The notes under the pieces are model-generated. The model was not told the origin of the DNA. It searched no databases and saw only the letters and a program-made list of their open reading frames with translations. Shown here one piece after another: positions 63,550 through 64,000 of a DNA stretch of 64,000 bases. This DNA is from Nostoc sphaeroides (GTDB lineage: Bacteria > Cyanobacteriota > Cyanobacteriia > Cyanobacteriales > Nostocaceae), in the NCBI RefSeq assembly GCF_003443655.1, contig NZ_CP031941.1:4090501-4154500 (forward strand), given 5' to 3'. Made by a program: the position numbers and the translations under genes. Position 1 is the stretch's first letter. Each line of letters opens with the position of its first letter.

Positions 63550-64000
63550 ATGGGACAATATCCACTCCAGAATGTTCTAGGAGCCAGGGCCCGCTTAGGT
63601 GAAGGCCCCATCTGGGATTCTAGCAAAAGCCTACTGTACTGGGTTGATATTTATAACCATCGGGTGCATCAGTTCAACCCTGCTACGGGGGAAAACAGCT
63701 TTTTTGATGTGGGAGATGTCGTAGGTGCGATCGCAACAGCAGGTGCAGATAGATTAATTATGGCACTGCGTCATCACCTGGCATTCCTCGACACCCAGAC
63801 AGGTGTAGTTACCCCCATTTTGGAAATTGAAGGAAATTTACCAGATAACCGTCTCAATGATGGTAAATGTGACCCTCAAGGACGTTTTTGGTTTGGCTCA
63901 ATGTGTTCTTTAGAAAAACCCCATGCTAGCCTCTATCGCTATGATAAAGACGGTTCATTGCATGTAATGGAAACAGGATTGACTATTTCTAATGGTTTGG
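63550..64000 (+). CDS. SMP-30/gluconolactonase family protein, 3' part outside the window
   Basis: From ATG 63550 I read 150 codons: the N-terminal propeller blade has ARLGEGPIWDSSKSLLYWVD (metal-binding Glu in GEGP), then LPDNRLNDGKCDPQGRFWFG with the Asn and Asp metal ligands and SMCSLEKPHASLYRYD. These six-bladed propellers hydrolyse sugar lactones with a divalent metal. The frame is open to the end. Confidence 0.9.
   Translation, partial: MGQYPLQNVLGARARLGEGPIWDSSKSLLYWVDIYNHRVHQFNPATGENSFFDVGDVVGAIATAGADRLIMALRHHLAFLDTQTGVVTPILEIEGNLPDNRLNDGKCDPQGRFWFGSMCSLEKPHASLYRYDKDGSLHVMETGLTISNGL

Overview
The window reads as chromosomal DNA of a filamentous, probably heterocyst-forming cyanobacterium of the Nostoc/Anabaena type. 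Evidence: abundant GCGATCGC (HIP1) palindromes, an SLH-domain porin, a sphR-sphS-phoU phosphate cluster beside two coiled-coil genes resembling the Anabaena filament proteins LfiA/LfiB, a HepC-like sugar transferase, a TPR-CHAT protein, several Uma2 genes, Ycf49 (DUF2499)/DUF3593 membrane proteins, and dense intergenic heptanucleotide repeats. I see no rRNA, tRNA or CRISPR array. Both window ends cut through genes (porin at the left, SMP-30 lactonase at the right).

Layout. 1-7.7 kb: porin, a Crp/Fnr regulator, the phosphate two-component operon with phoU, and the coiled-coil pair. 7.7-10.7 kb: repeats, a Uma2 remnant, hisA, two small membrane proteins and a 21-bp tandem array. 10.7-24.9 kb: csaB, a GT87-like membrane glycosyltransferase, retropepsin-like protease, pgeF, birA, M23 peptidase, ribE, bifunctional-nuclease-family protein, aldo/keto reductase with ferredoxin domain, a candidate Fur-controlled small RNA, a PPC-domain protein and an ABC exporter. 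25-31 kb: Uma2, a ParA-HEPN pair, U32 peptidase, Uma2. 31-38.5 kb: a large secreted TPR-CHAT protein, a repeat-laden mobile-like element, a trypsin-like protease gene split by a small insertion, a methyltransferase and a secreted hypothetical protein. 38.7-51 kb: solute-binding lipoprotein, diheme cytochrome, CobT-type enzyme, DUF2232 protein, a second Crp regulator and a 1324-residue protein with an actin/Hsp70-like C-terminus. 51-64 kb: surface-polysaccharide genes (two sugar transferases, GT4, gmd, fcl), sugar ABC permease, antitoxin-like/HNH pair, catalase-like protein, 5-formyl-THF cyclo-ligase, a CSP41-like SDR, Uma2 and the SMP-30 start.

Two themes stand out. First, the intergenic DNA is built from small inverted-repeat elements (at least five families with two or more members here) and short tandem repeats mostly of period 7, 21 or 42. 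One element has split a protease gene and left a 7-bp direct repeat; low-complexity repeats also sit in frame inside the U32 and CobT genes. Second, four genes (ABC exporter, U32 peptidase, diheme cytochrome, MalG-like permease) each carry a single A/T indel that breaks an otherwise recognisable frame. This could be draft-sequence error, slippage or real decay. Functional highlights are the overlapping ParA-HEPN pair, the Fur-box/terminator small-RNA candidate, and a repeat family whose internal hairpins differ by compensatory changes.
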